A stretch of 64,000 nt of DNA from JAUZRW01 sp964549915 (GCA_964549915.1 CAZJWX010000002.1:124001-188000), one strand, 5' to 3'; numbered from the stretch's first letter, positions 33,676 through 43,140 are shown. The notes: a model not told the origin generated them from the letters alone. A program made the numbers and translations.

Positions 33676-33705
33676 GTCAAATAGCCTGCAAGCTGGCTGA
33701 GCGTA

Positions 33706-33918
33706 TCAAGCTGCTCGATTGGACTGGCTGACGTACTCACTGTTGCGTACGCGGTTGTCGCCCGCCAGTTCACGACGGTACTGATCCCAGAGGATCGTCA
33801 GTTCACTGGTAATCTCTTGCACGCGGCGCGCGTCCTTGCTGGACATGCCACCCCGCGTCCGCCAGAGCTGGTGACGCTCGTTGGACAGCTTGTGAATGCG
33901 CTGCATGGTCTCGTTCAT
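33706..33918 (-). CDS. DUF2630-type small helical protein
   Basis: 70 residues from the ATG at 33918, which has GAGAGGGG 5 bases upstream. The pattern MQRIHKLSNERHQLW, SSKDARRVQEITSELTILWDQYRRELA matches the two-helix DUF2630 family of small actinobacterial and Chloroflexota proteins. Function is unknown. It is monocistronic with its own terminator, between modB and the glycoside hydrolase gene. Confidence 0.7.
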   Translation of the reverse strand: MNETMQRIHKLSNERHQLWRTRGGMSSKDARRVQEITSELTILWDQYRRELAGDNRVRNSEYVSQSNRAA

Positions 33919-34106
33919 GGTACCCCTCTCTGTCTTGTAAGCTGCGGTATGCTCACTAGACGAAAATCGCCCCCGGTTCGTTACGCGCATTGCGCAAGAA
34001 CTTCGTAAAAACCCGTCGATTGCCCCGCGCTGGTCGGCAACACCATTGCCAGTCCCCACCTTCCCTGCTATTACGGTGACGAACGTTGACTACTGAATAG
34101 GCGTAT

Positions 34107-35291
34107 ATGACACTATTGCGACCCATTGTGACTCTGATCTCCCTGTTGGTTGGCCTCGTCTGGCGACACTGGCGCGGGCTGGCACGGATGGCACTGCTCT
34201 ACGCACTGGTGACCGCGCTGGCACCACCGCAACCGCGCGCCGTCCTGGGGACACCGCAGCGGGTCGAAGCTGTCGAAGAGCATGTTTGTGTACACACGCG
34301 CCTGATTGACGAGGTGCAGCCCTGGGTCATCCAACGCTCGCTGGAAATGGTGCGCGAGATGGGCGCGGGAACCATCGTAGAGTTCTTTCCCTGGGCATAC
34401 ATCGAACGCCAACCGGATCAGTACGACTGGCGGCAAACGGACATTATCGTACGACACGCCGAAAACCAGGGCTTGCGCATCATCGCCCGTATGGGGTTCG
34501 TGCCGGAATGGGCGCAGGCCGATGTCGAAAACCCTACCCTGAACACGCTACCCGCTGAGTCCTTCGCTGATTTCGCGGATTTCGTCGCCGTCTTCGCGGA
34601 ACGCTACGCCGGAATCATTGACCACATCATCATCTGGAATGAGCCAAACCTGGCCTTTGAATGGGGCTATGCAGAGGTGAATCCGGCAGAATATGTTCGG
34701 ATGCTGGAAGCCGTCTATGAACCTGCGAAGGCTGCCAACCCTGATCTGCTGATCCTCGCCGGGGCATTGGCTCCGACGCTGGAGCCGGAAGGCAGTTCGA
34801 ACGGCCTCAGCGATGTGCTATACCTCGAACAGATGTATGCGGCGGGCGCGGCAGAGTATTTCGATGCGCTGGCAGTACATACCTACGGCTTCACCCACCC
34901 GGCCACCGCAGAACCCGCTTTCGATGTCCTCAATTTTCGGCGGGCGGAACTGCTCTACGATGTGATGGCGCAGTATCATGATGCGGATACCCCCGTCTTC
35001 GTGACTGAAATGGGCTGGAACGATCATCCGCGCTGGACGCTCTCCGTGCGCCCTTCGCAGAGAGTGGCCTACACCATCAGCGCGTTCGAATATGCCAGAG
35101 ACCATTGGCCGCAGGTAGAGGAACTCTGTGTGTGGGCGCTGCGGTATCCGGTGCCGACCCTGAGCTATCCCGATCACTTCACGCTGCTGACAACGGATTT
35201 CCAGCGCAAGCCGATTTACGATGCACTGCGGGCATACGCACACGGCGAAGAGAGGAGCAGCGACTTATGGCTCGACCCTCCCACCGAGTGA
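34107..35291 (+). CDS. Clan GH-A glycoside hydrolase (GH39/GH5-like), membrane anchored
   Basis: 394 residues. An N-terminal hydrophobic segment (about 5-32) leads to a TIM barrel. Supporting motifs are EFFPWAYIERQPDQYDW, GLRIIARMGFVPEWAQ, IIWNEPNLAFEWGY (acid/base Glu after Asn, about residue 179) and VFVTEMGWND (nucleophile Glu, about residue 299). Both catalytic glutamates sit at the ends of strands 4 and 7 as expected. The substrate cannot be told. The gene overlaps the next one by 25 bases and leads into the glycosyltransferase cluster. Confidence 0.82.
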   Translation: MTLLRPIVTLISLLVGLVWRHWRGLARMALLYALVTALAPPQPRAVLGTPQRVEAVEEHVCVHTRLIDEVQPWVIQRSLEMVREMGAGTIVEFFPWAYIERQPDQYDWRQTDIIVRHAENQGLRIIARMGFVPEWAQADVENPTLNTLPAESFADFADFVAVFAERYAGIIDHIIIWNEPNLAFEWGYAEVNPAEYVRMLEAVYEPAKAANPDLLILAGALAPTLEPEGSSNGLSDVLYLEQMYAAGAAEYFDALAVHTYGFTHPATAEPAFDVLNFRRAELLYDVMAQYHDADTPVFVTEMGWNDHPRWTLSVRPSQRVAYTISAFEYARDHWPQVEELCVWALRYPVPTLSYPDHFTLLTTDFQRKPIYDALRAYAHGEERSSDLWLDPPTE

Positions 35292-36079
35292 CGCTCACGC
35301 TGGTGCTGCTGCTACTCGCCATAGTCGGCGGATATCTCGGTTTTCGCAGTTGGCAAGACGCGCTGCCGCCGACGCTCGAAGACGCTTTTCCAGCGGGCGA
35401 AATCATTGTCGGTGTGGATACCAGCTACTACCCTTTCGCGGTCGATACAGGCGAAGGGCTGATGGGACTGGATATTGATCTCGCACGGGCGCTTGGCGAA
35501 CGAATGGGGTTGCCCGTGCGCTTTCGTCCGCTGGGCTACGATGGCCTTTATGATGCGTTGATTCGCGGGGATGTCGATGTGCTCATCAGCGCCCTGGTGG
35601 TGAATCCCGCGCGCACGCGCGATGTGCGTTATACCCGTCCCTACTATGATGACGGCCTGATCCTGGTGACACCCACAGAGCGCAACATCATGACGATGAG
35701 CGATTTGCCGGGGGCGGCGCTGGCGCTGGAATATGGCAGCGTGGCACACAGCGAGGCAAATACCTGGGCGCAACGGCTGGAACCCTTTGAAATTCGCCCC
35801 TACGAACTACCTCGCCACGCGCTGGACGCCGTCCGCCTGGGGGAAGCCGATGCCGCCCTGGTGCAGACGACGAGTTATCTGCTGTACGAGCAGGAGTATC
35901 CAACCTGGGAAGCGGCCAGTCACCGCGTCCGCAATGCCTTCTTCGCCATCGCCGTGCGCATTGACCGCGAAGCAACCTGGGTCTGGGTCGATGCAATTCT
36001 GGGCGAAATGCAGTACGATGGCAGCCTTCAGCAGATCATTACGCGCTGGCTGGGTAGACCGGATGAGGAAACCCCATGA
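35267..36079 (+). CDS. Amino-acid-type (family 3) extracellular solute-binding protein
   Basis: 270 residues: a single N-terminal anchor (about 6-27), then the two-lobed SBP_bac_3 fold with IIVGVDTSYYPF, GLDIDLARALGERMG, DGLYDALIRGDVDVLIS and TRDVRYTRPYYDDGLI. There is no lipobox; the anchor is probably uncleaved. No permease or ATPase is adjacent. It begins inside the hydrolase gene with GAGGAG upstream and overlaps the following glycosyltransferase by 4 bases (ATGA), so it belongs to that transcript. Confidence 0.86.
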   Translation: MARPSHRVTLTLVLLLLAIVGGYLGFRSWQDALPPTLEDAFPAGEIIVGVDTSYYPFAVDTGEGLMGLDIDLARALGERMGLPVRFRPLGYDGLYDALIRGDVDVLISALVVNPARTRDVRYTRPYYDDGLILVTPTERNIMTMSDLPGAALALEYGSVAHSEANTWAQRLEPFEIRPYELPRHALDAVRLGEADAALVQTTSYLLYEQEYPTWEAASHRVRNAFFAIAVRIDREATWVWVDAILGEMQYDGSLQQIITRWLGRPDEETP

Positions 36080-37173
36080 GAATCGGCATTGACGCACGCC
36101 TGACGTACTACCGCACCGGGGGCATCAGCACCTATACGCGGCAGTTAATTCGTGCACTGGAAACGCTCGCTCCCGCTCATCAGTTCAGCATCTTTCACAG
36201 CCGCAAAGACAATGTCACGATCAGCCAGCGCTTCCGGCGCAGCGGCCTGTGGACACCCGCACATCATCGCATTGAGCGATTGGCGCTTGCCGTCGAATTG
36301 CTTCCACACAACCTGGATGTATTTCATAGCCCGGACTTCATCCCACCCTATCGAGGGGCAAAGCGGCATGTCATCACTGTGCACGATCTGACGTTTTTGT
36401 ACTATCCCCAATACCTCACTGCGGACAGCCGCCGCTACTATAACGAGCAAATTGTCCCGGCTTGCCGCCAGGCCGACCGCATCCTGGCAGTGAGTGAGGC
36501 GACAAAACGTGACTTGATCGAAATGCTGGGCGTTCCGGCGGGGAAAATCGTCGTGCAGCCGCATGGCGTCGCTGCGCAGTACGGGCCGCTCGATTCCGCT
36601 GCCGTCGATCCGGTACAAGAAGCGCTGAATCTACCCGAAACATACTTCCTGCACGTCGGCACCTGGGAACCACGCAAGAACATCCTGGGCTTGCTACAGG
36701 GCTACAAGCAGCTTCGGCAGCGCTACCCGGATGCACCGCCCATCGTGCTGGTGGGACGCCCCGGCTGGCTCTTCGCGAGCGTACGCGCCGAAATTGACAT
36801 TCTGGGCATCAATGAGCATATCCTCTGGCGCGATACGGTGCAGGATGACCAACTCCCCGCCGTCTACAATGGAGCATTGGCGCTGATCACTCCGTCGTTC
36901 TATGAGGGCTTCGGGATGCCTGCCCTGGAAGCCATGGCCTGCGCTACGCCGCCTATCGTCAGCAACCGTTCGTCCTTGCCGGAAGTCGTCGGCGATGTGG
37001 GCTTACTGATTGATCCCGATGATCCGGACAGCATCGCAGCAGCACTGGAGACGGCGCTGACGCAGACAGGATGGCGTATCGCACAGGGAGCCGCTGGCCT
37101 GACCCGTGCGCAGACCTTCACCTGGGAGCGATCTGCGCGAATCGCGCTCGACACCTACACATCCCTCGCCTGA
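36076..37173 (+). CDS. Glycosyltransferase family 4 protein
   Basis: 365 residues of GT-B fold. The N-terminal acceptor half starts MRIGIDARLTYYRTGGISTY. The C-terminal donor half has HVGTWEPRKNILGLLQGY, the VGRPGW strand and the GT4 nucleotide-sugar motif PSFYEGFGMPALEAMACATP (E-x7-E). It is cytosolic and probably adds sugars to a lipid-linked or surface polymer. It overlaps the preceding binding-protein gene by 4 bases. The next gene has its own promoter. Confidence 0.9.
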   Translation: MRIGIDARLTYYRTGGISTYTRQLIRALETLAPAHQFSIFHSRKDNVTISQRFRRSGLWTPAHHRIERLALAVELLPHNLDVFHSPDFIPPYRGAKRHVITVHDLTFLYYPQYLTADSRRYYNEQIVPACRQADRILAVSEATKRDLIEMLGVPAGKIVVQPHGVAAQYGPLDSAAVDPVQEALNLPETYFLHVGTWEPRKNILGLLQGYKQLRQRYPDAPPIVLVGRPGWLFASVRAEIDILGINEHILWRDTVQDDQLPAVYNGALALITPSFYEGFGMPALEAMACATPPIVSNRSSLPEVVGDVGLLIDPDDPDSIAAALETALTQTGWRIAQGAAGLTRAQTFTWERSARIALDTYTSLA

Positions 37174-37184
37174 CGCCCTATAAT
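37156..37184 (+). promoter_or_regulatory. Promoter of the second GT4 gene, apparently leaderless GTG
   Basis: TACACA (37156-37161), 17 bases, perfect TATAAT (37179-37184). The GTG start codon is 8 bases after the -10 box, where transcription should begin. The -35 is weak. Confidence 0.6.
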
Positions 37185-37192
37185 GCGCGGAC

Positions 37193-38425
37193 GTGGAAGC
37201 CATCGACAGGACACGGAAATCCTTGCGTATTCTCATCGTCACAGCCAGCTTGCCCTACCCGCTCGCCTCTGGTGGTGCGATTCGTACCTTCGGCATCGTG
37301 CAGGGGCTGCATCAGGCCGGGCACCGCATCAGCCTGCTGAGTTTCTCTGAGCGATCCGCAAATGGCACGCCCCTGGAAGCACTCTGCGAGACGATTGTGA
37401 CAATCCAGCCGCTGCAGCGCAGCAAGTTCGAGCGCTTGCGTACCTTGCTGCTCACAAATCAGGCAGATATAGCAACACGCTTCTACAGCCCGGAATTTGA
37501 GCACACACTGCTGAAGCTGCTGGGCGAAGAAGATTTCGACCTCGTGCAGTTCGAAGCCATCGAAAGCGCCTGTTATATCCCGACTGTACGCGCAAATTTC
37601 CCAAATGTAAAAATCTGCTTTGATACCTTCAATGCGGAAGCCGAATTGCAGCGTGTGATTTTCGACATTGATCGCCAGGAGGTGCGGCGCTGGCCAACGG
37701 CGGTTTATTCGTATGTGCAGGCTCGGCGTATCGCAGCATATGAAGCAAGCCTCTGTCAGGCATCTGACCTTGTGATTGCCGTGTCGGAAGAGGATCACGC
37801 GCATCTCAGCCGCTACCGCGACGATGATTGTACCTTCATTGTGCCCAGCGGCATTGTTGTGAATGACTACGCGAAACCCGGCGAAATCGTTGACCTGGGC
37901 GACAACGCCCTGGTGTTCACGGGCAAGATGGACTATCGCCCCAATGTCGATGCGATGCTCTGGTTCACTGACACCATTCTGGCGCAGCTCCCAGCGGCGG
38001 CGTTGACCATCGTCGGGCAAAAACCACATCCGCGCATCCAGCATCTGCCAGAGCACCCCAATATCACCCTGACGGGCTGGGTTGATAGCGTCCTACCATA
38101 TTTGCATGCGGCGGCGGTCTACATCGCCCCCCTACGCATGGGCAGCGGAACTCGCCTCAAAATCCTGGAAGCAATGGCTGCGGGTTGCGCGATCGTCGCG
38201 ACGACGGTTGCGGCTTCCGGGCTTTCTGCCGATGTGCGGCAAGCGCTGGTCATCGCGGACAGCGAGGCAGATTTCGCCGCTGCTATCCATACCTTGCTGG
38301 CGAAGCCTCACGAACGGGAAGACCTGGCACACCGCGCACGGGACGCAGTACGCAAACACTACGATTGGTCAGTCTTGATTCCGCGATTGCTGGCTGCGTA
38401 CCAGGAGGTCGGACTTGGAGAATAG
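37193..38425 (+). CDS. Glycosyltransferase family 4 protein
   Basis: 410 residues from a GTG start without any Shine-Dalgarno sequence. GT-B fold: the N-terminal LPYPLASGGAIRTFGIVQGL is typical of sugar transferases that act on exopolysaccharide or nucleotide-hexose donors. The C-terminal half has VFTGKMDYRPNVDAMLWF, HPNITLTGWV and APLRMGSGTRLKILEAMAAG, where the donor-binding glutamates sit. It overlaps the following GT9 gene by 11 bases. Confidence 0.9.
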   Translation: MEAIDRTRKSLRILIVTASLPYPLASGGAIRTFGIVQGLHQAGHRISLLSFSERSANGTPLEALCETIVTIQPLQRSKFERLRTLLLTNQADIATRFYSPEFEHTLLKLLGEEDFDLVQFEAIESACYIPTVRANFPNVKICFDTFNAEAELQRVIFDIDRQEVRRWPTAVYSYVQARRIAAYEASLCQASDLVIAVSEEDHAHLSRYRDDDCTFIVPSGIVVNDYAKPGEIVDLGDNALVFTGKMDYRPNVDAMLWFTDTILAQLPAAALTIVGQKPHPRIQHLPEHPNITLTGWVDSVLPYLHAAAVYIAPLRMGSGTRLKILEAMAAGCAIVATTVAASGLSADVRQALVIADSEADFAAAIHTLLAKPHEREDLAHRARDAVRKHYDWSVLIPRLLAAYQEVGLGE

Positions 38426-39611
38426 AGAAGCCCTGGTACGCCGTAACAACCAGCTTGCGCAAGCGTTTCATCAGCCACCGATGGAGCATCGGCTGCGCGA
38501 GTATTTCATTGCCAGCGTTGCGAGCTTTCCCTTCCAACCGCTGACGAAGGGCTGGAATCGCATTCTATTCATTCGTCCGGATCATCTGGGGGACTTATTG
38601 CTGACGACCCCGGCGATCCGTGCGCTGAAGGAAGCCCGACCCTACAGCGAATTGCATGTGTTGGCTGGCCCCTGGGCAGCGCAAATCCTCCGCAATATCC
38701 CCGAAATTGACCAGGTGCTCACGGTGGAGTTTCCAGGGTTCAACCGGGGGCGTAAGAAGAGTAGTTATATTGCCCCCTATGCGCAGTTGGTGCGCATCTC
38801 CCGGCAACTGCGGCAGATTGGCTACGGGCACGCGGTGATTCTGCGCCATGACCATTGGTGGGGCGCAATGTTGGCACACGTCGCCGGGATCAGTGAGCGT
38901 ATCGGCTATGCGGTGAAGAACGTACAACCCTTCCTGACACAGGCCTATCCCTACCAGCATCAACACGCCATCCGCCAGAATCTGCGGCTGGTCGAATCGT
39001 GGACGGGCTTCGTACCGGATGAAGAAGTAACTTTTGATCTACCCGTATACGACAAAGAACAGATCGAAGTGAGCAATTACCTGCACGGATGTGGCATCGC
39101 CGAAGGGCAACCATATTTCTGCATTCATCCCGGCTCCGGAACCTGGGTCAAGCGCTGGACGAACAGCCAATGGGCAGAAGTCGCGGATATCCTCAGCGAG
39201 CAGTTGGGTGCAGCGGTGGTCTTCACGGGCGGCGATAGCGAACGCGGCCTCGTCGCACAGATTCAGAACCGGATGCAGCGCAAGTCCTGCACGGCTGCAG
39301 GAGAACTGAACCTGGAGCAGCTTGCGGCACTCTATGAACGGGCGCTGGTGGTGATGGGACCGGACAGCGGGCCAATGCACATCGCGGCTGCCGTCCATAC
39401 ACCGACGGTCACCCTCTTCGGCCCGGCGGATCCGGTGGAGTTCGCGCCCTGGGGCAGCCGCCTCAAGCACATCATCCTCACATCCAACATCGGCTGCCGT
39501 CCCTGCCGCATCCTCGATTGGGGCGATGACGATCCGGCTTTTCACCCCTGCGTGCGCGACATCACCGTCGGGCAAGTGCTGGAAGCGGCTCGCAGCGTCA
39601 TCAACAGCTAG
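38415..39611 (+). CDS. Glycosyltransferase family 9 (heptosyltransferase-like) protein
   Basis: 398 residues. GT9 motifs: LFIRPDHLGDLLLTTPAIRAL near the N-terminus, CIHPGSGTWVKRWTNSQWAEVA at the donor site and GPDSGPMHIAAAVHTPTVTLFGP. GT9 enzymes classically add ADP-heptose to LPS core, but no LPS gene is present, so the acceptor is more likely a wall glycan or glycolipid. The start is a TTG with AGGAGG 7 bases upstream; it overlaps the previous gene. The stop overlaps that of the convergent PPK2 gene. Confidence 0.9.
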   Translation: MENREALVRRNNQLAQAFHQPPMEHRLREYFIASVASFPFQPLTKGWNRILFIRPDHLGDLLLTTPAIRALKEARPYSELHVLAGPWAAQILRNIPEIDQVLTVEFPGFNRGRKKSSYIAPYAQLVRISRQLRQIGYGHAVILRHDHWWGAMLAHVAGISERIGYAVKNVQPFLTQAYPYQHQHAIRQNLRLVESWTGFVPDEEVTFDLPVYDKEQIEVSNYLHGCGIAEGQPYFCIHPGSGTWVKRWTNSQWAEVADILSEQLGAAVVFTGGDSERGLVAQIQNRMQRKSCTAAGELNLEQLAALYERALVVMGPDSGPMHIAAAVHTPTVTLFGPADPVEFAPWGSRLKHIILTSNIGCRPCRILDWGDDDPAFHPCVRDITVGQVLEAARSVINS

Positions 39612-40414
39612 TCCGGGATCACGACATCTTCCAGCCCCTCTTCTTCCGGAGGATATTCCAGGGGCAAGGCTTCCAGGGCCTCCACAATAGCCTTCATCAC
39701 GACGTAATTGCGGAACCACTTGCGGTTCGCCGGGACGATGTGCCAGGGTGCGTATTCCGTGTTGCAATGGGTGATGGCGGCTTCATAAGCCTGCATGTAC
39801 TCATCCCACTTTTTGCGCACGGGCATATCGCCAATCGAGAATTTCCAGTGCTTGCTGGGGTCATCCAGGCGTTCCTGGAAACGCTCTTTTTGCTCTTCCT
39901 TGCTGATGTGCAAGAAAAACTTGAGAATCGCCACGCCGCTATCCGCCAGCAGGTGCTCGAAATTGTTGATATGCTCGTAGCGTCCGCGCCAGACTTCTTC
40001 CGGCACGAGTTGGTTGACGCGCACAATCAGCACATCTTCGTAATGGCTGCGGTTGAAGATGCCGATGTATCCTTTCGGCGGCACATGGTCATGCACGCGC
40101 CAGAGAAAGTCGTGTGCGAGTTCTTCAGGCGTGGGCGCTTTGAAGTTGCTGATGCGAAAGCCCTGTGGATTGACACCGCTGAAAACTTTGCGGATGGTGC
40201 TGTCTTTGCCGTCGGCATCCATCGCCTGTAAGATGACCAGCAGCGCGTACTTCTTCTGCGCGAAGAGCACTTCTTGCAGGTCAATCAGCCGCTCACGCAA
40301 CTTCTTCGTCGCTTCTTTGGTTTCGTCTTTGTCCAACCCGGCATGATAATCCGGATCGTAGTCTGCCAGGTCGATCACTTGCCCTGGTGCGGGGCGAATC
40401 ACTTGGTTAGCCAT
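39608..40414 (-). CDS. Polyphosphate kinase 2 family protein
   Basis: 268 residues. Uses polyphosphate to phosphorylate nucleoside mono- or diphosphates. The Walker A region is AMDADGKDSTIRKVF, followed by SGVNPQGFRISNFKAPT, the NRSHYEDVLIVRV Walker B segment, and the lid FLHISKEEQKERF. One-domain length and sequence fit the class III type (AMP and ADP). The ATG lies 8 bases inside the end of the RqcH gene. The overlap couples poly-P-driven nucleotide regeneration to a ribosome rescue factor, though a functional link is only suggested. Confidence 0.92.
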   Translation of the reverse strand: MANQVIRPAPGQVIDLADYDPDYHAGLDKDETKEATKKLRERLIDLQEVLFAQKKYALLVILQAMDADGKDSTIRKVFSGVNPQGFRISNFKAPTPEELAHDFLWRVHDHVPPKGYIGIFNRSHYEDVLIVRVNQLVPEEVWRGRYEHINNFEHLLADSGVAILKFFLHISKEEQKERFQERLDDPSKHWKFSIGDMPVRKKWDEYMQAYEAAITHCNTEYAPWHIVPANRKWFRNYVVMKAIVEALEALPLEYPPEEEGLEDVVIPD

Positions 40415-42137
40415 TGTTCAGAATCTCCTCGTTTTGCGGTGCAACCGTCAGGGTGCGCTCATTGCGATAGGTGGCCATTCCCGGCCCCGCCCCCTTGATC
40501 GGCTTGACGTACTTGATGCGAGTCACATCGACATCGACCTTATTATCTTCGCGCTTGCCGCTGTAGTAGGCCGCAATCGCAGCGCAGGTTTCTACCAGTT
40601 CTTCCGGGATGCGCCGTCCATCGTCGCGAATGATGACGTGCGCACCGGGCACGTTGCGGGCGTGCAGCCAGAGATCATTACTCTTCGCAGTGCGGAAGGT
40701 GACCTGCTCGTTCTGGCGACTGTTGCGCCCGACCCAGATCACATAGCCGTCTTTGGTCAGCTTCAGGGGGCCGCTCTGACCGCCGCCGCCAATACGCTTG
40801 AGCTTTTTCTTGCCGACCGTTAAATCCAGCTTTTGCAACGCCTGGATCACATCGTCAATATCCGGCCAGTTGGCGGCATGTTGCAGGTCATTCTCAAGCT
40901 GCAAGATGTAGTCCAGCGTATGCCGCGCCTCCTGGATCAATTCTGGTACGTTGGCCTGGGCGCGTTTGGCGCGATTGTACTTGTCGAAGTAGCGCTGCGC
41001 ATTCTCCAGCGGCGTCAGATCCGGGTCGAGTTGGATTGTCAGCGGATCGCCATCGACTTCGTACTGTGCCACTAATTCACGCTGCCCCGGCTGCAAATTG
41101 TACTGGTAGGCCAGGATCAATTCGCCGCTCTGCTGCAACTGTTCGATCTCGCTCTGGTCGCGCAGCCCGCGTTCCATCGACTCGATCTTCGCCCGGTAAC
41201 GCGCCTTGCCTTCTTCGATGGCTGCCTGCACGGGTTTCTTGGCGACCTCATAGGCTTCGTCTCCGACGGCTGCGCCGTAGTAGGCTCCCATCGCCTCACT
41301 GATCGTCTCCGTCCGTTTCCATTCGCCGTTGAACGTCAACGGATAGACGCTGTAGGCTTCAACTTCGCCCTCGTCTTCCGCGTACCCGGGCTGCCAGTCG
41401 CGCGCCATGAACGGCTCTACCAGTTCAACGATGACCTCATGCAGCGCCATCGGATCGGTATCTTGCACGCGCAGGTTCACATCACCGCCGACCCGAAATG
41501 CGACTTCCTTGCCCACCAGCGGGCTGAAACCCAGAATCCGGCGCGGCAGCAACCGAGCCACTTTGTCTTTCTGTGGATTCTCGGATTCGTCCAGAAGCTC
41601 TTCGACCTGCTCCTGCGTGAGTGCGAAGGGGTCGAAACGTCCGGTGAGGGGTGGCGGCAGCCTGTACTCATGGTTGGGCAGGCTCAGGCGGTAGCTGTTT
41701 TCCTCTGGCCCCACGCGGCGCACGCAATCCAGGATCACGCCTTCGTCGTTCAGCAGCAGAATGTTGGCGCGGCGCTCCATCGGTTCGATCACAATGCGCG
41801 ACTTTCCCGCTTCTGGATGCTCAAAATCCAGGAAGAGAATTCGCTCCCAGGGCGGCTGACTGACGTGCATCAGAATCGCACCTTCGACATAACGACGCAG
41901 CATCAATCCCAATTGTTTGGGCTGGTAGAGGCCACGACGCAGCTTGCCATCCACCAGGTGCACGCGGGGCACTTGCTGATCCGCGCTGAGGTAGAGGTAG
42001 TGTCGCTTACGATTGGCGTAAATCTCCAGGCCATACCCGGTCTGGTCAACATCGAGCAAATCTTGCACGCGCCCACCGACGAGCAAATCCATGAATTCGT
42101 CGACGAGCGCGGAAATGGTCAGAGCATCGAGGTTCAT
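40407..42137 (-). CDS. rqcH: RqcH/NFACT family ribosome quality control protein (Rqc2 homologue)
   Basis: 576 residues; the family is about 570. Binds stalled 50S-peptidyl-tRNA and directs Ala tailing. NFACT-N covers about 1-240 (LTISALVDEFMDLLVGGRVQ, QPPWERILFLDF), helix-hairpin-helix and coiled coils about 260-430, and NFACT-R about 455-565 (SNDLWLHARNVPGAHVII). The usual Asp-Arg pair of NFACT-N reads Glu-Arg here. The ATG at 42137 follows GGAGGTG. An older label is fibronectin-binding protein. It is preceded by the ctaB terminator and followed by ppk2. Confidence 0.9.
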   Translation of the reverse strand: MNLDALTISALVDEFMDLLVGGRVQDLLDVDQTGYGLEIYANRKRHYLYLSADQQVPRVHLVDGKLRRGLYQPKQLGLMLRRYVEGAILMHVSQPPWERILFLDFEHPEAGKSRIVIEPMERRANILLLNDEGVILDCVRRVGPEENSYRLSLPNHEYRLPPPLTGRFDPFALTQEQVEELLDESENPQKDKVARLLPRRILGFSPLVGKEVAFRVGGDVNLRVQDTDPMALHEVIVELVEPFMARDWQPGYAEDEGEVEAYSVYPLTFNGEWKRTETISEAMGAYYGAAVGDEAYEVAKKPVQAAIEEGKARYRAKIESMERGLRDQSEIEQLQQSGELILAYQYNLQPGQRELVAQYEVDGDPLTIQLDPDLTPLENAQRYFDKYNRAKRAQANVPELIQEARHTLDYILQLENDLQHAANWPDIDDVIQALQKLDLTVGKKKLKRIGGGGQSGPLKLTKDGYVIWVGRNSRQNEQVTFRTAKSNDLWLHARNVPGAHVIIRDDGRRIPEELVETCAAIAAYYSGKREDNKVDVDVTRIKYVKPIKGAGPGMATYRNERTLTVAPQNEEILNNG

Positions 42138-42159
42138 CGGTTGGCACCTCCAGAATTGC

Positions 42160-42186
42160 AAAAAAAGCACGCCAGATTGACGTGCT
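42160..42186 (-). terminator. Terminator of ctaB
   Basis: On the minus strand AGCACG pairs with CGTGCT around a 9-base loop and is followed by seven T. Confidence 0.82.
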
Positions 42187-42222
42187 CCGATTGTAGCAGG
42201 AATTGTACGCGCTTCGGGGAGA

Positions 42223-43140
42223 TCAGAAAAGCAGCACCAGGAAGCGATCCACGATCATCGCCAGGAAGAGCAGCGCCAGATAGAGCGACGAATACTTGTA
42301 CACAGCGCGCGCCATCGCCTTGGTCGGCTCCTGAATCAGACGAACGCTGTAGTAGATCAAGCCGCCGTCCAGGATGATCGCGCAGATGATGTAAAACCAG
42401 CCGAGCATGTCGCCACCCTGGAAAATGCCAATGGCCGGAATGAGGGTGACGACGGAAAGCTGCATGGAATACAGCAGAATCTGGATGCGCGTGCGCTCTT
42501 CGCCCATTGCGACGGGCATCATGGGCACACCCGCCGCCGCGTAATCCTTGTTCACGAGGATCGCCAGCGCCCAGCTATGCGGCGGCGTCCAGAAGAAGAC
42601 GATAGCGAAGAGGATGATGGACTCGAAGGAGACGGTACCGGTGACTGCCGCCCAACCCACCAGCACGGGCATCGCGCCAGCGCCACCCCCAATGACGATG
42701 TTGACGACAGTATTGCGCTTGAGCAGCATGGTGTAAACGACGACATAATACACCGCGCCGACGAAGGCCAGGAAAGACGCCAGCCAGTTCACCAACAAGC
42801 CCAGAATGAGCACTGACCAGGCAATCAGCGCCAGCCCGAAGAGTAGCGCGTTGATCGGCTCAATGCGACCGGACGGGATAGGACGGCGTGATGTGCGCGT
42901 CATCTTGTAATCCATGTCGCGGTCAATGTACTGATTGAGGGCGCTGGCACCGCCAGCAGCGAAGACCCCGCCGACGATGGTTGCCAGCAGCGTCACAAGA
43001 TCGGGCAGCCCACGCGCGGCGACGATCATGGCCGTCACCGTCGTGAAGACCAGCAGCGTCACGATGCGCCACTTCATCAGGTCGCTGTATGGTTTGATGA
43101 TGCTGCCCAGGGTGCGATCAGGACGAATTGTCGATTCCAT
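42223..43140 (-). CDS. ctaB: Protoheme IX farnesyltransferase (heme O synthase)
   Basis: 305 residues, seven to nine membrane helices, UbiA superfamily. It farnesylates heme B to heme O for terminal oxidases. The prenyl-diphosphate motif is NQYIDRDMDYKMTRTSRRP; the second Asp-rich loop and FFWTPPHSWALAI (helix 5-6) are typical. Its presence implies a heme-copper oxidase in the cell, although no cox gene is in the window. It has its own extended -10 promoter and terminator. Confidence 0.94.
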   Translation of the reverse strand: MESTIRPDRTLGSIIKPYSDLMKWRIVTLLVFTTVTAMIVAARGLPDLVTLLATIVGGVFAAGGASALNQYIDRDMDYKMTRTSRRPIPSGRIEPINALLFGLALIAWSVLILGLLVNWLASFLAFVGAVYYVVVYTMLLKRNTVVNIVIGGGAGAMPVLVGWAAVTGTVSFESIILFAIVFFWTPPHSWALAILVNKDYAAAGVPMMPVAMGEERTRIQILLYSMQLSVVTLIPAIGIFQGGDMLGWFYIICAIILDGGLIYYSVRLIQEPTKAMARAVYKYSSLYLALLFLAMIVDRFLVLLF

